A stretch of 64,000 bases of DNA from Phaeobacter piscinae (GTDB lineage Bacteria > Pseudomonadota > Alphaproteobacteria > Rhodobacterales > Rhodobacteraceae). Under the pieces are notes generated by a model, which ran no database searches, was not told where the DNA came from, and was given only the letters and a program-made list of their open reading frames with translations. The stretch is from positions 1,054,001 to 1,118,000 of the forward strand of contig NZ_CP010681.1 of the NCBI RefSeq assembly GCF_002407245.1, written 5' to 3'. The position numbers and the translations under genes are program-made. This document shows, one piece after another, positions 36,226 through 45,199 of this stretch; within the stretch, counting starts at the first letter, position 1; each line of letters begins with the position of its first letter.

Positions 36226-38091
36226 ATGGTTTCGCAGCTTCTCAGATCCTCGACCGCGCTGGCGGTCATCGTCTCTCTCACTCTCCCGGTTGCCGCCCCC
36301 GCGCAGTCGAAATCGGACCCGACCGACCTCAGCCAGATGGCCCCTGAAGAAATCACACAGGCGGTGCAGCGCTGCCTACGGTGGCTCAAGAATGGGCGCA
36401 TCAGCCCCGAAGGGGAGATCCTGAAGGGCAAGGGAAAAGGGGCCAAAGCGAAGTTCTGCCAAGCCTATGTCACCGGTGAATTGGACGCTGGTTTGGATCC
36501 CGCCCTTGCCTCCTCCGCACTGATGGCCGGCGCTGAACAGGCTGAGGCTGCACCTGCGGCGGGCGAACAGGCCGAGCCAGCAGCCCCGACCGAGGCAGAG
36601 CAGGCCGCCGCTCCGGTTGAACCTGCCCCAGAACCCGCCACAAACGCGGCCCCCTCTCAGACCGCGCAGACCGAAGCTCCGGCCGAGACGGCAGAGACAA
36701 CCGCTGAACAGAACGCAGATGAGACCACCGCAGAGGCAGAGCCTCCGGTGGAGCCGGTCGCCAATGATGGGGTGAACACAGCGCCCAACACAGAAGCAGG
36801 CGCCACCGCGTCAGAGGGTACGGCTGAGGCCGGAACCACCTCCGACACCGAACTGGCCGCAGCGCTGGCAGAGGCGGAGGACGGGACCGATCCTGCACCT
36901 GCGTCCGAGCCAGAACCCCAACCCGAGGTCGAACCACTCGACAGTCAGGCGCAGGCTGACGCGCTGGCTGAGGTTGAGGCCGAGGATGACAGCGCCGCCG
37001 CCGCCGCGAGCGCTGACGCCACCGGAGAGGCCGAGGTGGTGGAAGAAACCGTGACCGAAGACACCGCGCGCAGTTCGGATGAGGAATTTGAAACCGCCGT
37101 CAACACGCCCGCAAGCGAGGCTGAAACCACCGAAGAGGCGGAAACTGCTGCGCCGACTGAGAACAGCGCAGCCGCCGCCCCAGCCGCAGAGGAGGACGAC
37201 GGCCTCAGCAAGCTGCAGAAGGCCGCGCTTCTGGGGCTTGGCGCCGTTGCCATTGGCCAGCTGCTGAAGCAGGGCGAAACCGTGGTGACCAACTCCGGTG
37301 ACCGTGCGGTGGTGGAACAAAACGGCCAGTACCGGGTGATCAAGAATGACGACGCCCTGCTGCGCCAGCCCGGCAGCAATGTCACTACGTATAAGTTCAA
37401 GGATGGCTCCACCCGCACCGTTGTCGTGCGCGAAGACGGGACGGAGGTTGAAACCATCCGCGCCCGCGATGGCCGCGTTCTGCGCCGTACCCGTACGCTC
37501 ACCGATGGCAGCAGCGTTGTGCTGTTCGATGACACCCAGCGCGCCGACAATGTGGTGGTGTCCGAATTGCCCACCGCCGCCCCGCGCAGATCTGCCTTCA
37601 GCAGCGATGCGATCAACGCGGATGAGCTGGCGCTGGCGCTCGCTGCCAAGGAAGCCCCCGCCGTCAGCCGCCGCTTCTCCCTGCGCCAGATCCGCAATAT
37701 CGATGCGGTCCGCCAACTGGTCCCGGAAATCACCGTGCAGTCGATCAACTTTGAAACCGGCTCCGCCGTGATCCGCGCAGCAGAGGCCGAAGAACTGGCG
37801 GCGCTGGGCAATGCGCTGCGCGAGATGATCGCGCAGAACCCGCAGGAGGTGTTCCTGATCGAAGGCCACACGGATGCGGTCGGTGCCGCCCCCTTTAACC
37901 TCGCACTGTCAGATCGCCGCGCCGAGAGTGTCGCGCTGGCCTTGACCGAGTATTTCAAGGTGCCGCCCGAAAATATGGTGGTGCAGGGCTATGGTGAGAC
38001 CGATCTGGCGGTGGCGACCCAAAGCGCCGAGCGCGCCAATCGCCGCGCCGCCGTGCGCCGGATCACGCCGCTTCTGCAGGGCGGTAACTGA
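36226..38091 (+). CDS. OmpA-family outer-membrane protein with a long acidic low-complexity linker
   Basis: The 621-residue protein has a signal peptide (LAVIVSLTLPVAAPAQS), a short basic/Cys region, a 230-residue Glu/Ala/Pro/Thr-rich linker (about 95-320), a hydrophobic GLSKLQKAALLGLGAVAIGQ stretch and a YMGG-like glycine/aromatic region. The C-terminal peptidoglycan-binding OmpA domain has the marks LIEGHTDAVGA and RRAESVALAL. It probably ties the outer membrane to the wall. The transcript ends at a stem-loop near 38131. Confidence 0.9.
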   Translation: MVSQLLRSSTALAVIVSLTLPVAAPAQSKSDPTDLSQMAPEEITQAVQRCLRWLKNGRISPEGEILKGKGKGAKAKFCQAYVTGELDAGLDPALASSALMAGAEQAEAAPAAGEQAEPAAPTEAEQAAAPVEPAPEPATNAAPSQTAQTEAPAETAETTAEQNADETTAEAEPPVEPVANDGVNTAPNTEAGATASEGTAEAGTTSDTELAAALAEAEDGTDPAPASEPEPQPEVEPLDSQAQADALAEVEAEDDSAAAAASADATGEAEVVEETVTEDTARSSDEEFETAVNTPASEAETTEEAETAAPTENSAAAAPAAEEDDGLSKLQKAALLGLGAVAIGQLLKQGETVVTNSGDRAVVEQNGQYRVIKNDDALLRQPGSNVTTYKFKDGSTRTVVVREDGTEVETIRARDGRVLRRTRTLTDGSSVVLFDDTQRADNVVVSELPTAAPRRSAFSSDAINADELALALAAKEAPAVSRRFSLRQIRNIDAVRQLVPEITVQSINFETGSAVIRAAEAEELAALGNALREMIAQNPQEVFLIEGHTDAVGAAPFNLALSDRRAESVALALTEYFKVPPENMVVQGYGETDLAVATQSAERANRRAAVRRITPLLQGGN

Positions 38092-38130
38092 TCGGTCTGC
38101 TGGCGGATCCAAGCCTGGAACAACACATCA

Positions 38131-38160
38131 AAGGGCGCCCAGATCGGGCGCCCTTCTGTC
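38131..38160. terminator. Stem-loop between the OmpA and rsgA genes
   Basis: A perfect 10-bp inverted repeat (AAGGGCGCCC/GGGCGCCCTT, five-base loop) lies between two convergent genes, about 40 bp past the OmpA stop and 23 bp beyond the rsgA stop. T-tracts are weak on both sides, so it is likely but imperfect. Confidence 0.6.
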
Positions 38161-38182
38161 GGTTTGAAACCTGCGATAGCGG

Positions 38183-39274
38183 CTATTTCCGGCTGCGCTT
38201 CTTGATGGTTTTCGCCGTTTTCACCATCTTGCCAAAGCTTTTGTCCTTGGCGCGTTTTTGCGCCAGAGAGGCGGAATTGAAGGCTTCTTCCGCGGCCAGT
38301 TTACGCCAGCGGTCCAACCGGCTGGCGTCAACCTCACCGGCGGCAATGCCCGCCTGCACCGCGCAGCCCGGCTCCCCTTCATGGGCGCAATTGCGGAAGC
38401 GGCACTGTGTCGCCAACTCTTCAAGATCGGCAAAGACATCGCCGACACCGCTGGCCGCATCGGTCAGCTGCAATTCCCGCATCCCCGGCGTGTCCAGCAC
38501 GCCGCAGCCGTTGTCGAGGAAATAGAGCTGCCGCCGGGTGGTGGTGTGGCGTCCGCGCGCGTCATCCTCGCGGATGCCCTGCGTTGCGATATCCAGATCC
38601 TCGCCAAGCGCCTTGGTCAGCGTCGATTTGCCAACGCCCGAGGTGCCGAGGAAGGCAATGGTCTGCCCGGCCCGCACCCAGGGCGCCAGCGCCTCGCGCG
38701 CGGCCGCGCTCTTGGCGTTCAGCGGCACCACCTCCACCAGATCGGAAATGCTCTTGGCCTGGCTAATATACTCCGCCGGATCCTCGCAAAGGTCGATTTT
38801 TGTCAGCACGATCACCGGCGTCACCTCAGCATCAAACGCCATGGCAATAAACCGCTCCAGCCGCGCGACATTGAAATCCGCATTGCAGGAGGTGACCACA
38901 AACATCGTGTCGATATTGGCGGCGATCAGCTGGACCTTGCGATCCTTGCCCGGTGCGCGGCGGCGGATCAGGCTTTTACGCTCCAGCACCCGGCTGTGTG
39001 TTGGCAGCTCAGAGTCCAGCATCAGCCAATCCCCCACAGTCGCCTCGGGGCCAGGGGGGATCACCATGTCGATGCCGTCGCCCATGGCCCGCAGCCCGTT
39101 GCGGTTCACTTCGGTGATGCGCACGGGCGGGTGGCTCGCCATTTCGTCCAGATCGGTCTGCTGGGAGAAGACCCCCTGCCAGCCAAGATGCTCCAGCGCG
39201 CTCAAAGGGCGCGTGCTGTCGGCGGTGTCTTCAGGCGCAGGGGTGCTCAGGAATTGGGAATAGTCCCTTGTCAT
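38183..39274 (-). CDS. rsgA: Ribosome small-subunit-dependent GTPase A
   Basis: RsgA is a circularly permuted GTPase that finishes 30S assembly. The 363-residue protein has an OB-fold N-terminus, the motif NID...(IAANIDTMFVVTSCN), LTKIDL, the P-loop GTSGVGKSTL, and the C-terminal Cys/His zinc region CRFRNCAHEGEPGCAV. The order G4-G1-G3 is as in RsgA. ATG 39274 is taken as start because the MTRDYSQF run follows it; the frame is open to 39490 but without a family match. Confidence 0.95.
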   Translation of the reverse strand: MTRDYSQFLSTPAPEDTADSTRPLSALEHLGWQGVFSQQTDLDEMASHPPVRITEVNRNGLRAMGDGIDMVIPPGPEATVGDWLMLDSELPTHSRVLERKSLIRRRAPGKDRKVQLIAANIDTMFVVTSCNADFNVARLERFIAMAFDAEVTPVIVLTKIDLCEDPAEYISQAKSISDLVEVVPLNAKSAAAREALAPWVRAGQTIAFLGTSGVGKSTLTKALGEDLDIATQGIREDDARGRHTTTRRQLYFLDNGCGVLDTPGMRELQLTDAASGVGDVFADLEELATQCRFRNCAHEGEPGCAVQAGIAAGEVDASRLDRWRKLAAEEAFNSASLAQKRAKDKSFGKMVKTAKTIKKRSRK

Positions 39275-39526
39275 TGGGAATGTCTTTCTTGGTGTGATCG
39301 CGGGGTTGGCCCGGATCTGTATGTCTGATGAATGTCGCGCAAATCTTCCCTGACACCTGCCAATAGGGGCAGGCGGCATTCTCCGGGGCAATCTGCAAAC
39401 CGGGGTGGCCTCTGCCGCCCCTTCTTCACCAGGACATAAACTCTCCAATTCTCTGGAGCTTGGTCTACCCGAGGCAGGGTGACTTGGCAAGCTTTCGCCG
39501 CGCGGGGCCTGCGCGCGCTATCCCGC

Positions 39527-40711
39527 TTAGCGCGTCAACTCCCGCATCCCGCGTTCCAGCCCCGCCAGCGTCATCGGTACCATCTGATCGGCAAAGATCT
39601 CCCGGATCATCTGGATCGAATGGGTGTGGGGCCAATAGGCCTCCGGCACCGGGTTGATCCACAGATGCGAGGCCCATTGCGCCCGCGCCCGCTCCAGCCA
39701 GACCTGACCGGCCTCGGGGTTCCAATGCTCATTGGCGCCGCCCGGATAGGCAATCTCATAGGGGGACATCGACGCATCGCCGACAAAAATGCACTTATAG
39801 TCTGGCCCATAGGTGCGCAGCACCTCATGGGTGGGGATCTGCGCATCCCAGCGGCGGCGGTTGTCGCGCCAGACCCCTTCATATAGGCAATTGTGGAAGT
39901 AGAAATATTCCAGATGTTTGAACTCGCTGCGCGCCGCCGAGAACAGCTCTTCCACCACTTTGATATGCGGATCCATCGACCCGCCCACATCCAGAAACAA
40001 CAGCACCTTCACCGCATTGTGCCGTTCCGGCCGGGTTTTCACGTCCAGATAGCCGTGTTCCGCAGTGGCGCGGATGGTGCCCGACAGGTCCAGCTCCTCC
40101 GCCGCGCCCTCGCGCACCCAGCGGCGCAGACGTTTCAGCGCCACCTTGATGTTGCGCGTGCCCAGTTCGACATCACCATCCAGGTTCTTGAACTCGCGCT
40201 TGTCCCAGACCTTGACCGCGCGCTGATGGCGGCTTTCCTTCTGGCCGATGCGCACCCCTTCGGGGTTGTAGCCATAGGCGCCAAAGGGCGAGGTGCCCGC
40301 CGTGCCGATCCATTTGTTGCCCCCCTGATGGCGGCTTTCCTGATCCTTCAGCCGCTCCTTCAGGGTCTCCATCAGTTTTTCAAACCCGCCAAGCGCCTCG
40401 ATTTCGCGGCGCTCTTCCTCGCTGAGGTGCTTCTCCGCCATTTTGCGGATCCACTCCTCGGGGATGTCCACGGCCTCCATCACCGCCTCAGCGGGGATCG
40501 CCTCCAGCCCGGAGAATGTCGCGGCAAAGGCGCGGTCGAACTTGTCGATATTGCGCTCATCCTTCACCATGGCGGCGCGCGCCAGATAGTAGAAGGCATC
40601 AATATCATAGGTCGCAAGCCCCGCTTTCATCCCTTCAAGAAAGGTCAGATATTCCCGCAAGGACACCGGAACCGCCGCCTTGCGCAGGTTTTCAAAGAAA
40701 GGCTGAAACAT
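39527..40711 (-). CDS. VWA-domain protein, CoxE/YeaH-like
   Basis: The 394-residue protein starts FFENLRKAAVPVSLREYLTFLEGMKAGL, has a charged middle (AEKHLSEEERREIEALGG), the 'GTAGTSPFGAYGYNPEGVRI' segment, and a VWA domain with a MIDAS-like LFLDVGGSMDPHIK (Gly where Ser is usual in DxSxS). It is the CoxE type that pairs with a MoxR ATPase. The nearest candidate, at 44167-45006, is on the same strand with four intervening genes. Confidence 0.88.
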   Translation of the reverse strand: MFQPFFENLRKAAVPVSLREYLTFLEGMKAGLATYDIDAFYYLARAAMVKDERNIDKFDRAFAATFSGLEAIPAEAVMEAVDIPEEWIRKMAEKHLSEEERREIEALGGFEKLMETLKERLKDQESRHQGGNKWIGTAGTSPFGAYGYNPEGVRIGQKESRHQRAVKVWDKREFKNLDGDVELGTRNIKVALKRLRRWVREGAAEELDLSGTIRATAEHGYLDVKTRPERHNAVKVLLFLDVGGSMDPHIKVVEELFSAARSEFKHLEYFYFHNCLYEGVWRDNRRRWDAQIPTHEVLRTYGPDYKCIFVGDASMSPYEIAYPGGANEHWNPEAGQVWLERARAQWASHLWINPVPEAYWPHTHSIQMIREIFADQMVPMTLAGLERGMRELTR

Positions 40712-40764
40712 CTGAGTCTCCGTCAGGGCTGATCAGGCGGCCATCTTGCGCCCCGCGCGCTGCG

Positions 40765-40932
40765 TCAGAGCAGCATACGGTCGGCGAGAATGGTCGCAAA
40801 CAACCCCAGAATAGCAAAAACCATGGCGTATGCAGCGCCATATTGCAGCTTATCTGCCAAGCTGCCGCCGCGTTTTTGGGCCGTGCGGACCCCCAGAAGT
40901 GCGCCAAGAAGCAATGCGCCGATTACGATCAT
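40765..40932 (-). CDS. Small 55-residue membrane protein
   Basis: MIVIGALLLGALLGVRTAQK starts the protein, which has two hydrophobic stretches: an N-terminal one and AYAMVFAILGLFATILADRML. I have seen similar very short proteins in Rhodobacterales but can give no function. It lies 53 bp upstream of the CoxE-like gene on the same strand and may be co-transcribed with it. Confidence 0.7.
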   Translation of the reverse strand: MIVIGALLLGALLGVRTAQKRGGSLADKLQYGAAYAMVFAILGLFATILADRMLL

Positions 40933-41027
40933 GCCGATGTCCGTCTGTTAAGAATGTTCATGTCTCAGGTGGGGCCGTGCCGGTCCGGGTCAAGCTGTGA
41001 CGCCGCTGGCGCTGCGCCAGCCGCAGA

Positions 41028-42476
41028 TCAGTGCGGCGGCGCAAGGGCCGCAATCTCGGTCATCGCGCTGCGCACCGCCCAATCCGGGCCGAACCCGTAG
41101 CGTGCCCATCCCTGGCTGTCCAGTCTCACCGCATAGGCCGCGTCAGTTTGGCCCTGTAACAGCAGCGCCTCGGCCTCTAGCAGCATCAGACTGGAGAGCA
41201 GCACCGCGTTCTCCCCCCGCGCCGCCACCGGCAGGGCAGGCCGGATGCGGGCCAGTGCCATGGCGCCATCGCCGCGAATGATATCAAAGGCGGCCATGCG
41301 GCTCGCGATCTGGGCGCGCAACAGCGGGCTGTCATAGCGTCCTTGCAGATAGATCAGCGCGGTCTCGAAATGCTGCTGCGCCAGTTCCGGGTCATCCCGT
41401 TGCAGAATGCGCCCCAGCACATAGTGGTTGAAGGCCCGCCGGTGATCCTGCCAGCCCAGATCACGGGCAATCGCCGCCCCGCGATGCGCCGCCCGCAGCC
41501 GAACGGCACGGCTGCTGCCCGGTGTCAGCGCCGCCTCGGTCGCGTCGATCCAGTCGCGCGAGGTGGCGGGCAGTGGTTGGGCCGCCCGACCAGCCCCACC
41601 GGGATTCAGACGCGCCAGAATGGCCGGCAGACGGGCGGCAACCTCAGCCCGTGTCATGCCGCTGCGCAGCTCGGGCGCATAGCCCACCCGCAGGATCAAC
41701 ATATCAAATCCGGTCAGCACCGTATGCACATTGTCGTCGTTGAACACCGAATCCGACAGCCGGTAGAGATCGTTGAGCGGCCCGATGGCCTGTGCCAGCT
41801 CCTCATGTAGGCAGTCGCGGGTCTCCTGCGGGCTCACATCATTGGGCACAAAAATCGCCAGCCTCTGACGCGCGCGCAGATTGGCCCAATTGGTCCGGGG
41901 TTTGCGCTTGGAGCGGCGGTATTCCGCCAGCGAACTGACATTGGGCACCACGAAACAGGCCGCGCGGGGCGAGGCGCGGCGGATGGCTTTGCGCGGCACC
42001 GCCTCAATGGTGATATTGGCAGCAGGGCCCGCAGCCTCCCCGCCCAGCAGCCGCAGATCCAGCCCGGCCTCGCGCTGCAACCGCTGCATGAGCGCCGCCA
42101 GATCCCGGTTCAGGCTTTTGGTGGGCTGACCGATAAGGCGTAGCGTGATCGGGTGTTCAAACCGGGTAAAGACGGGCAGGGCGGTGCCGCTTTCCAGCTG
42201 AAAATGCAGATCGAGGAAATCCCGCGCAATATCGCTGTTGGCCCGCTGCGGCGCCACCGGATGTGCGCGGGCAAAGCTCTTGGCCGGGGCCAGCGGCGCC
42301 AGCGCCGCAGCGGTGCGGCTCGGGGGCGCATATCGTGTCTCAGCCCCGCATCCAGCCAGCGCCGCCACCATCGCCAACGCCGCAAATCCGCGCCAGCACC
42401 GCAGGGGGGAGGGCCGCCCTGCAAGAGGATCGGCAGAAGGACCAGCGGGCAACAGACGGGGCCGGAATGTGAACAA
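41028..42476 (-). CDS. DUF2927-domain lipoprotein
   Basis: The 482-residue protein has a signal peptide ending in a lipobox (LAGC, Cys43). A DUF2927 domain follows, with LHFQLESGTALPVFTRFEHP and CLHEELAQAIGPLNDLYRLS, the latter a HExxQ-type motif with Asp/Ser following that recalls metallopeptidases. The C-terminal half is helical, possibly TPR-like. It begins at TTG with AGGAGA at the right distance; no ATG is available in frame. Its function is unknown. Confidence 0.8.
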   Translation of the reverse strand: MFTFRPRLLPAGPSADPLAGRPSPLRCWRGFAALAMVAALAGCGAETRYAPPSRTAAALAPLAPAKSFARAHPVAPQRANSDIARDFLDLHFQLESGTALPVFTRFEHPITLRLIGQPTKSLNRDLAALMQRLQREAGLDLRLLGGEAAGPAANITIEAVPRKAIRRASPRAACFVVPNVSSLAEYRRSKRKPRTNWANLRARQRLAIFVPNDVSPQETRDCLHEELAQAIGPLNDLYRLSDSVFNDDNVHTVLTGFDMLILRVGYAPELRSGMTRAEVAARLPAILARLNPGGAGRAAQPLPATSRDWIDATEAALTPGSSRAVRLRAAHRGAAIARDLGWQDHRRAFNHYVLGRILQRDDPELAQQHFETALIYLQGRYDSPLLRAQIASRMAAFDIIRGDGAMALARIRPALPVAARGENAVLLSSLMLLEAEALLLQGQTDAAYAVRLDSQGWARYGFGPDWAVRSAMTEIAALAPPH

Positions 42477-42664
42477 GCGATCTCTCCTGCGACAGGACAG
42501 CCCCAGCTTGTGCCAAGACAGGGTTAAAAATCAATGTTATGGCTGGCCATAGCGCAGCAGAGCCGCAAAGAGAAGGGCACCCCGGCAACACCTCTCCTGC
42601 CGTGGGGCGAGGCAGGACCATCCGCCCCGGGTCAGGGGCAAACGCAGAGACAGGTTGAAAAGGC

Positions 42665-42686
42665 TACGCCAATGGCGTATATACGC
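42665..42686. promoter_or_regulatory. Overlapping palindromes over the start of the toxin-like gene
   Basis: A perfect 7-bp inverted repeat with one central base, TACGCCAATGGCGTA (42665-42679), spans the start codon. A 12-bp palindrome, GCGTATATACGC (42675-42686), overlaps it. Three GCGTA/TACGC half-sites result. Autorepression by the HTH protein encoded next is the natural reading. Confidence 0.5.
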
Positions 42687-43049
42687 AAAGAGACACAGAA
42701 ATGCCTGCGGGTGGATTACCGCATCACCCCGGTCGCGATCGAGGACGCCATCCACGCCTATCTGGACGAGGATGAGCTGGCCCGGCTGATCGCCACCCTG
42801 GTGCGTGACCCCACCATCGGGCGCAAGACGGATGAAGATTACCACCATGTCGCCGGGGATCTGACGCTGCGCTACCGCATCCATCAGGCCAGTCCTGATC
42901 TGATGATGGTCTATGTGCTCAGAATACACCGCCGACAGCGGGATCCGCGCCTGTCGGGATTGATGGCGCAGGGCGCGCGGGCGGTGGGCAATCTGGCGCT
43001 GGATGTGGTGAAATCCCGCATCAAGGCGCTGCTGAAGGAGGATAATTGA
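42672..43049 (+). CDS. Putative toxin of a toxin-antitoxin-like pair
   Basis: The 125-residue protein has an N-terminal part (MAYIRKETQKCLRVDYRIT) followed by AIHAYLDEDELARLIATLVR, DPTIGRKTDEDYHHVAGDLT and LRYRIHQASPDLMMVYVLRI, which resembles the helix-then-strands pattern of RelE/ParE toxins ('L...L..DP..G.......LR.R.....MMVYVL.I'). No strong family match can be claimed. It is followed after one base by an HTH antitoxin-type gene, and its start lies in palindromes. Confidence 0.5.
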   Translation: MAYIRKETQKCLRVDYRITPVAIEDAIHAYLDEDELARLIATLVRDPTIGRKTDEDYHHVAGDLTLRYRIHQASPDLMMVYVLRIHRRQRDPRLSGLMAQGARAVGNLALDVVKSRIKALLKEDN

Positions 43050-43050
43050 T

Positions 43051-43401
43051 ATGGCAGAGCATAAGGCAAACCATCAGGCCAGAGGCACCGGCCGTATCCG
43101 CCAGCAAAGCGAGGCGGACCGTGATGCCATGGCGCTGCAGCAGATGCAGGACGATATCTCCGGTAAAACGCCCTTGGAGACCATGGCCAGCCGCGAGGTG
43201 CCGATGGTGGACGTTGTACGCCTGCGCAAAACCCTCGGCATGTCCCAGGAACGGTTTTGCAGCCACTTCGGCTTTCGCCTCGGCTCGGTGCGCAACTGGG
43301 AGCAGGGCCGCCGCCTGCCGGAACGCCCGGCCCGCATTCTGCTGCGCATGATTGAGGATGATCCAGAGCGCGTCGAACGCTTCCTGCGCGAGGCTTACTG
43401 A
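43051..43401 (+). CDS. HTH protein of the antitoxin (NadS/HigA-like) type
   Basis: The 116-residue protein has an XRE-type helix-turn-helix at 57-90: VVRLRKTLGMSQERFCSHFGF then SVRNWEQGRRLPERPARILL, the pattern seen in antitoxins of type II systems where the toxin lies upstream. It probably represses its own operon through the palindromes at 42665-42686. Its end overlaps the convergent DUF998 gene by seven bases. Confidence 0.7.
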   Translation: MAEHKANHQARGTGRIRQQSEADRDAMALQQMQDDISGKTPLETMASREVPMVDVVRLRKTLGMSQERFCSHFGFRLGSVRNWEQGRRLPERPARILLRMIEDDPERVERFLREAY

Positions 43402-44030
43402 GGGCGCAGGCACAAGGCGGCGTGGACACCCAGTGCAATGAACTGCGCGTAGATCCACGCCTCAAGCAGCCTTTGGAACAGGCCCTGTGCCTCCGGGACA
43501 GCAATAATGGCGCCGAACAGACCGACCCCGACAGCCAAAGACGGCAGCGCAAGGCGCCGCAAAAGCGAAGGTTGCGGGAGGGTCAGCACCAGCAGGAACA
43601 GGCCGATCAGCGCTAGCGGGTAGGCCACGGCTGCGGCAATCATATGCGCGATATGGACCGCGCTCTGCCCGTCGTCTCCGCCGTTACATCCCGCGTCGCA
43701 GGGCAGCCCGGCAGCCAGCATAAGCAGGCCCGCATAGGTCGCCAGCAGGATCAGCGAGAGCCGTGTCAACCGTCGGTCCGGCAGGCGCGCATTGAGCAGC
43801 GCCAGAAAGCCGAGGAACCACAGTTCAGTCGGGATGAACACCGCATAATTGGTCCAGGCGGCATAGGGCGCCCCGGCGGCTCCCAGCACGCTCATAAAAT
43901 GGCTGACATGGGAATAGCCGGGGCTGAGCGCCGCAAGCACACCCACGCCAATGGCCAGCCAAAGCCCGCTGATCACAGGCAGGGCAATCAGCGCCCATGA
44001 CGCGGTGTCACGCAGTGGTCCTGGCCGCAA
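43395..44030 (-). CDS. DUF998-type membrane protein
   Basis: The 211-residue protein has six or so membrane segments with the DUF998 marks: LWLAIGVGVLAALSPGYSHVSHFMSVLGAAGA at the start and LPCDAGCNGGDDGQSAVHIAHMIAAAVAYPLALIGL in the middle. Function is unknown. The TTG at 44030 has GGGGGGAG before it; a GTG at 44051 without a good site is the alternative. It converges on the antitoxin gene. Confidence 0.75.
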   Translation of the reverse strand: MRPGPLRDTASWALIALPVISGLWLAIGVGVLAALSPGYSHVSHFMSVLGAAGAPYAAWTNYAVFIPTELWFLGFLALLNARLPDRRLTRLSLILLATYAGLLMLAAGLPCDAGCNGGDDGQSAVHIAHMIAAAVAYPLALIGLFLLVLTLPQPSLLRRLALPSLAVGVGLFGAIIAVPEAQGLFQRLLEAWIYAQFIALGVHAALCLRPQ

Positions 44031-44166
44031 TTCTCGCTCCCCCCGCAACACTACACAATGATCGGATCGCCCAGATCACACAAGAAGAGGACACCAGATA
44101 CGTCAGTCGTAAACCGTCATATATCAAGGCGTCCTCGCAAGCGCTTCGTGTTGTGCGCCCGTCTCC

Positions 44167-45006
44167 TCAGCGACGGCCCCGCGCCATGAAGGCGAGCCGC
44201 TCGAACAGATGCACGTCCTGTTCGTTCTTCAACAATGCACCGTGCAGTTTCGGCAGCGCATCCGCGCCGTGGCGTTTCAGATCTTCCGCTGTCAGATCCT
44301 CGGCCAAGAGCAGCTTCAGCCAGTCCAGAACCTCTGACGTCGACGGCTTCTTCTTCAGCCCAGCCGTGTCACGGATCTCGTAGAACTGCGTCAACGCCGT
44401 GGTCAGCAGACTGTCCTTGATGCCGGGGTGATGGACCTCGACAATCTTGCGCATGGTCTCGGCATCGGGGAACTGGATGTAGTGAAAGAAGCAGCGACGC
44501 AGAAACGCGTCCGGCAGTTCCTTTTCATTGTTGGAGGTGATGATCATGATCGGACGCTGACGCGCCCGGATCGTCTCGCCGGTCTCGTAAACATGGAACT
44601 CCATCTTATCGAGTTCCTGCAACAGGTCATTGGGGAACTCGATATCGGCCTTGTCGATCTCATCAATCAGCAGCACCACCTTCTCGTCCGCCTCGAAGGC
44701 CTCCCAGAGCTTGCCGCGCTTGATGTAGTTTTTGACGTCATGCACCCGCTCATCGCCCAGCTGGCTGTCGCGCAACCGGCTGACCGCATCATATTCATAA
44801 AGCCCCTGCTGGGCGCGGGTGGTGGATTTCACATTCCACTCAATCATCCGCAGCCCCAGCGCATCGGCCACCTGCCGTGCCAGCTCGGTCTTGCCGGTGC
44901 CCGGCTCCCCCTTCACCAGCAGCGGCCGCTCCAGCGTAACCGCGGCGTTGACCGCAATTTTCAGATCCTCTGTCGCGACGTAATCCTTAGTGCCCTGAAA
45001 CTGCAT
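44167..45006 (-). CDS. MoxR-family AAA ATPase
   Basis: The 279-residue protein has Walker A KGEPGTGKTELARQ, Walker B VLLIDEIDKADIEFPNDLLQEL, the sensor region ITSNNEKELPDAFLRRCFFHYI, and a C-terminal lid. It is the CoxD type that works with VWA (CoxE) proteins; the CoxE-like gene at 39527-40711 is a possible partner. The divergent DksA gene starts 193 bp away. Confidence 0.93.
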   Translation of the reverse strand: MQFQGTKDYVATEDLKIAVNAAVTLERPLLVKGEPGTGKTELARQVADALGLRMIEWNVKSTTRAQQGLYEYDAVSRLRDSQLGDERVHDVKNYIKRGKLWEAFEADEKVVLLIDEIDKADIEFPNDLLQELDKMEFHVYETGETIRARQRPIMIITSNNEKELPDAFLRRCFFHYIQFPDAETMRKIVEVHHPGIKDSLLTTALTQFYEIRDTAGLKKKPSTSEVLDWLKLLLAEDLTAEDLKRHGADALPKLHGALLKNEQDVHLFERLAFMARGRR

Positions 45007-45199
45007 CTCTTTCCTGCCTCGTTGCCTCTGTGCAACCCCTGGGGGCGCTCTTATGCAGGTTTTAACCCTTTGTGCGTACTATTGTGTAGTGACAATCGCT
45101 GACGCAGGGGATAAACGCTGCGGCATGCGGGGGGAGCCGCTGAGTTTGTAAACAATACCGAGGAAGACCGGCAGTATGGGGCAAACCAAAGGTAGTGAA

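Noticed and set aside
38258..39328. A 356-codon plus-strand frame over rsgA.
   Set aside because: It is antisense to rsgA with no family.
41005..41021. Inverted repeat GCTGGCGC-T-GCGCCAGC beyond the DUF2927 stop.
   Set aside because: There is no T-run on either side, so I do not call it a terminator.
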